The notes under the pieces are model-generated. The model saw only the letters and a program-made list of their open reading frames with translations, was not told the origin of the DNA and searched no databases. A DNA stretch of 64,000 bases from Lathyrus oleraceus (taxonomy: Eukaryota; Streptophyta; Magnoliopsida; Fabales; Fabaceae). Of this stretch, positions 59,229 through 64,000 are shown in pieces (the first letter of the stretch is position 1; each line of letters opens with the position of its first letter). The DNA lies in NCBI RefSeq assembly GCF_024323335.1, contig NC_066585.1:338397346-338461345 (forward strand), written 5' to 3'. The translations under genes and the position numbers were made by a program.

Positions 59229-59933
59229 GATCAAAATATTTGCGATTTTTGCAACAAGAGTCTCTAAGTTCCTTGAAAATTGAGTAAAATTCTTATGAAT
59301 GCCATGAGTGCATGATGCAACAATCATAAACAAGGTCACACAAATCACACAAATAAGTTCCAAAGGTTCAGAGTCACGAGCATGGAGCCAGGGGTAAGAA
59401 CCAACCCATAATGTATGTGCTAAGGGTATAATCACCTATAGAACAAGGTTCTAAAAAGTTCTCAGAGTCGTAATTCCATATTTTGGATATTATCGTTTAT
59501 ACGACTACTCGTGAACCAATAATATTCTCAAGAGAAACTTGTCCGAGTGTAGTATCGTGTAACAACTAATTCAAGTCTACACCTAAATAGCCACCGCACT
59601 ACGTCCTAAAAGGCCAAGATGGGTTAAGGGTTCTAAGGTCCTCAGATTCTCGAGCTCCCAGGTCAGAAAAAGTAATGTCAACTATGACTACTCGTGTGAC
59701 ATCAGTATTCCCAAAGGGGCCTCCACTAAGTGGGGGATCTCAAGTCAACTTATTAACTCCACATAAACCAAACACGGCTATACCACCCTCCTATCATAAG
59801 AGATTCAAGTCCGGGTATAAGACCTATCTCACCACATAGAGATCACCAAGCACCAGATAGAACAAACAATAACAAACAACATGAAACATGGTATATGCAC
59901 AAAAACAAGGACGAGCTTAACCCACTAAGGACT
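59229..59933 (-). other. Leader of the minus-strand Ogre element
   Basis: Non-coding sequence between ORF1 and the PBS, about 700 bp, close to the leader length of the Ogre-like element at 34370-35040. Confidence 0.65.
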
Positions 59934-59953
59934 ACTCCCCAACAGAGTCTCCA
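59934..59953 (-). other. Ogre-type primer binding site, slightly degenerate
   Basis: Minus strand ATGGAGACTCTGTTGGGGAG, compared with TGGCGACTCTGCTGGGGA, about 6 bases from the LTR end (CTACA, plus-strand 59960). Confidence 0.75.
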
Positions 59954-59959
59954 TTTTAC

Positions 59960-61910
59960 TGTAGTGGTAAAAAAATTTGAGATTAAGCTATTGATTAATT
60001 TAACTCGCAAAGCAAGATTCGCCACCGCGTTTTTATTATTTCCAGAGGAAAAGGGAAAAAGTACGAACAAAACCCAAGGAAGTTCTAAAACAAAACTAAT
60101 AAAAAGAGAACAAGGGCCCGAGGATTAGTTATGCAAAGGAAAGGTATTAACACCCTAAACATTCATGGTACTCCATGGGAACCTCTTTGAAAATATGCAT
60201 ATTTTAGATTGAAAAAGGTATTGTTTGTTAAAATATTGGAGGGATGGGAAAAGAAGCATTTTTATTATGATTTGGTATTTGCCAAGACTTTTAAAGTCTT
60301 ATGCCTACGTACCAGCAAAGTGAAATGGAGGATCAAAACCTCGTAGTTCGTGGTAAAAATAACAAAAGGAGTTTGTTTTGGTTCATTTTTATATGGAAAA
60401 TACATTTTTTATTTATTTTAAGGAGGATACTTAACTAGTCACCCACAAGTATGAGAACTTTGCATCATCATGAGAAGGACTGCAACTTGGATAAGGATCA
60501 ACAAGTATGCCACTAGCTCCCACAGATGGAAAAGAATTATTATCAATACTATGGAGATAGGAGAATTATAAATCAACTATGGAAATGACTCACGTCTAAT
60601 GCCTTGAGAAAAAGTTTAAAAAAAGAAAAATGCATAAAGGGCACAAAATGGTTTGAATGAGTTAGGCATTTTTTAGTCTTTTAAAATTGGTCTAAGTATA
60701 CTTAAGATGGATTGCATTTATTAAGAAAGAGGTTTTGAAAATAACTTGACAAAAGTCAAAGTTTATTGAGAAAATGGTTCAAGTTTGAAAACAAGAAGGT
60801 TTTGAAAAAGAGAGGAGATTTTGAAAATTAAAGAAGGGGAGGAGAAGGAGAGACTATCCTAAAGCATAAAGTAAAAACTAGGGAGGAAAGATCTAACCAA
60901 GAGATAACAAGTTTTATAGCATAAGTCAAGCAAGAATTTCCCTCCTTTGGATTAAGCCTCAAGCAAGCAAAATAAGCAAATAATAATCCATGTGTCAAAT
61001 GAAACCAAAGTAACCAACTCAAGTCTTCAAAATGAAATCCAAAGTCAAAGGTATAAAATGAATTCCAAGGTCTCAAGTCACAAGTCCCAAAGCAAAGGTC
61101 AAGATCCTAATTCTAAGTCCATAACTCCAAAAACATGCCAAGGATAGTAGCCACAAGTCCATGAATCAAGATAACCAAGTTATTTTTTAGGGGTTTTTTC
61201 CTTTATTAATGTATTTTAAAATAAAATGAGAGTCCAAATAGACAAAGGAAAAAGAGCATAAACATAAACAAAGGTCCAAATGGACAAAGATCAAATGTGA
61301 TATGAGATGCTAAAATAACAATATAAAGTAAATAATAAGAAATAAAAGCATTAAAGTAAATGACACTAAACTATCCACTCACAAAAGATGAAAAGATGTT
61401 TTGGTCATTTTTTGGAGAACACTCAACTATCCACTCACAAGCATGAAAATATGAACCTATACATCATTTGTGAGAAGGGCTCCAACTTGGATAAAATCAA
61501 CAAGTATGCCATTAGCTCTCACAAATGGAAAAGGAGCAATATTTTCACACAACACCGTGAGGAAAAGAAGACTTACAATCTCACTTATAAAAATTCCATT
61601 GCCTTTGGGACAAATTTAGCGCTATGTTAAGCAATTGTAATTGGACTTATGTAGAAGTCACAACTATCTGAGGCCGATCAATAATAATATTTGTGTTAAT
61701 ATATGCTAGAGAAATGATATGTAAATCATCATCCTAAAGTTATCCCACACAAGAAAAGAAAAAGAAAGGGGATGATCGAGCACAAAGTCTAGGAGGATGG
61801 TCCATTACTTCAATCCATATTTCATGACACTTAGGATAAACTTATGCATCAATCCAAAGTACCTTAAATGATTCATGATCACTTAGAAGATAGATTTGAA
61901 ATGATGAAAG
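59960..61910 (-). repeat. Ogre LTR (minus strand), 5' part missing
   Basis: Inverted, diverged copy of the LTR at 1-3889. Shared are the terminus CTACA, the GCGGTGGCGA block (near 60025), ACCACGAACTACGAGGTTTT (near 60340), and the GTAGAAGTCACAACTATCTGA block (near 61652). It is interrupted at 61911, where a different LTR-like sequence begins. Two internal stretches (60440-60510 and 61405-61520) share a CAAGTATGCCA(C/T)TAGCTC phrase, an internal duplication. Confidence 0.78.
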
Positions 61911-62637
61911 TGTTAGACGATAGTATCGATCTAGAAGGGGGGTTGAATATATCAGTATTTAAAAAATTTAGTGCCTTTTAAATTTGATTTTAAAGGTTAC
62001 GAAAGCCCATAGACAATGATCGTCTAAATGATTTGTTACTAGAAAGATCGGATATGTGTGAAACCTAATGGAATGACTAAGATCAAGCTAATCAACAACA
62101 ATCTTAATCAATCAATCAAATACATAAATTCTTGATATAGCTACCACCAATGATGAGTTAAAACAATGAGAAAAAAAAGCAAAATATTGATAAACTTGTG
62201 TGAAGTTTATTTTAGCAAACACTTGGTGTGCACACTACACCAAGACTTAATTTCACTGGAATTTATAGTGTGAAATTTTCCTTAGTTACAACCAAAATGG
62301 TTGCAACAATTTATCAAACAGCTTTAATGCACAACAATTAAGTGAGATGAAGTTACCAATTAGTTTCACACAAGATTCAATTTATGCAAAAATTAAAGAG
62401 TTAGAGAAAGAGAGAACAACACCAAATTTGTTTAGGCAGATCCTCTTTCATCCTCGCTTAGGGTACGTCTGCCCCCAATTCTAAAACTAGAATTGAGATA
62501 TTTATTATCAATTTGAAAAGTTTATACAAGAGAAGAAATAATCACCACCGAGTAAATCTAAGTGTTGTTGAAGATCCTATTCACTTTTCTCCCCTTTATT
62601 CGAGTTGAACCAAGTGCTTCAAATGTTCCGAACAAAG

Positions 62638-62800
62638 CTCCGATTGTAGCTACCTTATTGCAAGAACTCCAAGTTCTCCAAAACTCTAGCGCAACTAATT
62701 TTGATCGGATATGCGTGAAACCTCCGATTGTAGCTACCTTATTGCAATAACTCCAAGTTCTCAAAAACTCTAGCTCGACTGATTTCACAATCCTCCGATT
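62638..62800. repeat. Tandem repeat of about 87 bp, two copies
   Basis: CTCCGATTGTAGCTACCTTA followed by TTGCAA(G/T)AACTCCAAGTTCTC and AAAACTCTAGC, twice, starting at about 62638 and 62731. Confidence 0.85.
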
Positions 62801-63118
62801 ACCGTTACTCATTCGAATGAATCCACTATTCTTCAAACCTTTCACTCGATTGAATCTATGAAACAAAGATTTATGCAAAAAAAAAAACAAATCTTGGAGG
62901 AAAAAACCCTAAGATTTTATTTTAAAAAACCCACTAAAAACCTCTACCCAAACTAAGATACACAATCCTATGTGGACGTTATCACCACAATAATGCACTA
63001 TGATCAATAAAAATTGTTATGTGTAGTTGTTGAAACATGCAATTGAAGAATGAAGATGAAGAGGAACTTTAGTGTATATCTTTCACTTTTCTTGTTGTCT
63101 GTTGAAAAAGAGATTGTA

Positions 63119-63120
<2 letters not shown>

Positions 63121-63162
<42 letters not shown>
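63121..63162. repeat. (AT)n microsatellite
   Basis: 42 bp of uninterrupted AT, possibly doing duty as a TATA region for the surrounding LTR. Confidence 0.97.
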
Positions 63163-63165
<3 letters not shown>

Positions 63166-63313
63166 TGCATGGACCAAGTCAAAAAACAAAACAAAATTTC
63201 CTGCAAAATACACAACAGAAAAATGAGTAAAAACAACAACCACTCGACCTGTTCACAATAGGCACTCGACTTATTCAGACCCGCATCAAAACAACTCAAA
63301 TAAAACAGGAGAA

Positions 63314-63480
63314 GAGTCGACTCATCTTGTTTTTTCATAAATGAGTCGGCCTATGTCTCGACCTGTTTAGACCTGCAACGCACATGATTCAAATAAAATA
63401 GATTATGAGTCTACGCAACAGGTGGATAAGTCGACTCATTTTATTTTTCCAGGACTGAGTCGACCTATGACTCGACTTGA
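63314..63480. promoter_or_regulatory. Repeated GAGTCGACTC-type motifs
   Basis: Perfect palindrome GAGTCGACTC at 63314-63323; AAGTCGACTC at 63428; then GAGTCGACC and GACTCGACTT between 63457 and 63479. More half-sites (CACTCGACC, CACTCGACT) lie at 63241-63272. Confidence 0.6.
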
Positions 63481-63491
63481 TATGACCCTTG

Positions 63492-64000
63492 TGTAAGAAC
63501 AAAGTTGGTTCTACAATAAATCTCTAAGATTTTGATGATAATAAAGGATGAAACCCAAAATGGCACCCTAAGGAGATTTTTTCTAAGTGTTCATGACTCT
63601 GAACATTCATGCAGGACTCTGAACACTCACGCAGGATTCTGACCATGCATCATATACAAACTTATGTCAGATATAAAGTATTAGATGATCAGACGCCACT
63701 AAGAAAGGAATACGTCTAGAACGTTCTAATCAAAGAGAGACAGCAAAAAGTCAGAAGCTCCAACAGACTACTGGTCTTAGACTCTCATACTTAAGAAAAC
63801 TAGAACACTAAGAATCTTTGAGGAAGTCAGACGTAATCATCCTCTGAAGACTAACTCTGGTGCATCTAGACTCTGATGAAGATTCACAAGTCCAGAACGC
63901 GTAACGGAAAGAAATCTCATTATGGAAAGGAAGTATTTAAAGAAAGGATTAAAGAGGCGGACAAAATGGTTTAGAAAGAAACAACAGAAGTAATGACATT
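63492..64000 (+). repeat. Start of a Ty1/copia-type LTR, cut by the window end
   Basis: Begins TGTAAGAACAAAGTTGG, closely resembling the start of the solo LTR at 12623-13975 read on its own strand (TGTTAGAACAAGATTTGG). Contains repeated CTCTGAACA(T/C)TCA phrases (63598-63640). No coding sequence. Confidence 0.6.

Larger units (their letters stand above)
61911..63491 (-). repeat. Probable LTR of another retrotransposon, family not named
   Basis: Begins TGTTAGACGATAGTATCG on the plus strand. Non-coding. It carries a twofold about 110 bp repeat with CTCCGATTGTAGCTACCTTA (62638 and 62725), a (TA)n tract, and GAGTCGACTC-type motifs at its right. Orientation is a guess from the TA tract and motif placement. 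Neither terminus is proven because no partner LTR or TSD is visible. Confidence 0.4.

Noticed and set aside
58641..59435. Treating the minus-strand 264-codon frame as a complete intact protein
   Set aside because: Homology to ORF1 starts only near 59228 and continues past the stop at 58641 in other frames, so the frame is a broken ORF1 plus leader.

Overview
The window is nuclear DNA from a flowering plant, most likely a legume of the large-genome Fabeae type (pea, vetch, lentil or a relative). This rests on AT-rich sequence, one host gene with eight short exons and GT/AG introns, and several Ogre-type Ty3/gypsy elements with an extra ORF upstream of gag and a tRNA-Arg-type primer binding site. 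Almost everything else is LTR-retrotransposon sequence. No tRNA, rRNA or CRISPR array was seen. The species call is inference.

Layout: 1-3889 is the 3' part of an Ogre LTR. 3890-6565 is AT-rich intergenic DNA with an about 200 bp direct repeat and a possible LINE RNase H scrap. 6566-9623 is the only apparently intact host gene, a GT31 probable beta-1,3-galactosyltransferase (383 aa). 10886-17200 is a minus-strand copia-type LTR and internal remnant, interrupted by two solo LTRs with clean 5-bp target duplications (ACACC, AGAAT).

17200-48710 is a nest. A minus-strand chromovirus-like LTR was hit by a complete Tekay-like chromovirus (17693-26561, TSD TTTGG) and by a Ty1/copia element (26830-47706, minus strand, TSD TAGGT). 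The copia element was in turn hit by an Ogre-like element (32384-45086, TSD CTAGG). All three carry both LTRs. None is coding-competent: the chromovirus has two nonsense codons and two frameshifts, the copia polyprotein has about ten stops but no net frameshift, and the Ogre-like element has lost its reverse transcriptase and part of its integrase while its LTRs remain about 99% identical.

48711-61910 holds three older Ogre-like pieces: a plus-strand LTR, leader, ORF1 and gag; a plus-strand LTR start of another family cutting into that gag; and a minus-strand ORF1, leader, PBS and LTR. 61911-63491 looks like another LTR, and 63492 to the window end is the start of a copia-type LTR.

The elements do not form a pathway; the biology is insertion, decay and recombination around one glycosyltransferase gene. 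The most interesting unexplained structure is that five different LTR families here carry arrays of short, family-specific palindromes, some with strict spacing (21/72 bp in the chromovirus, 37 bp in the copia element). I found no convincing new cellular system.
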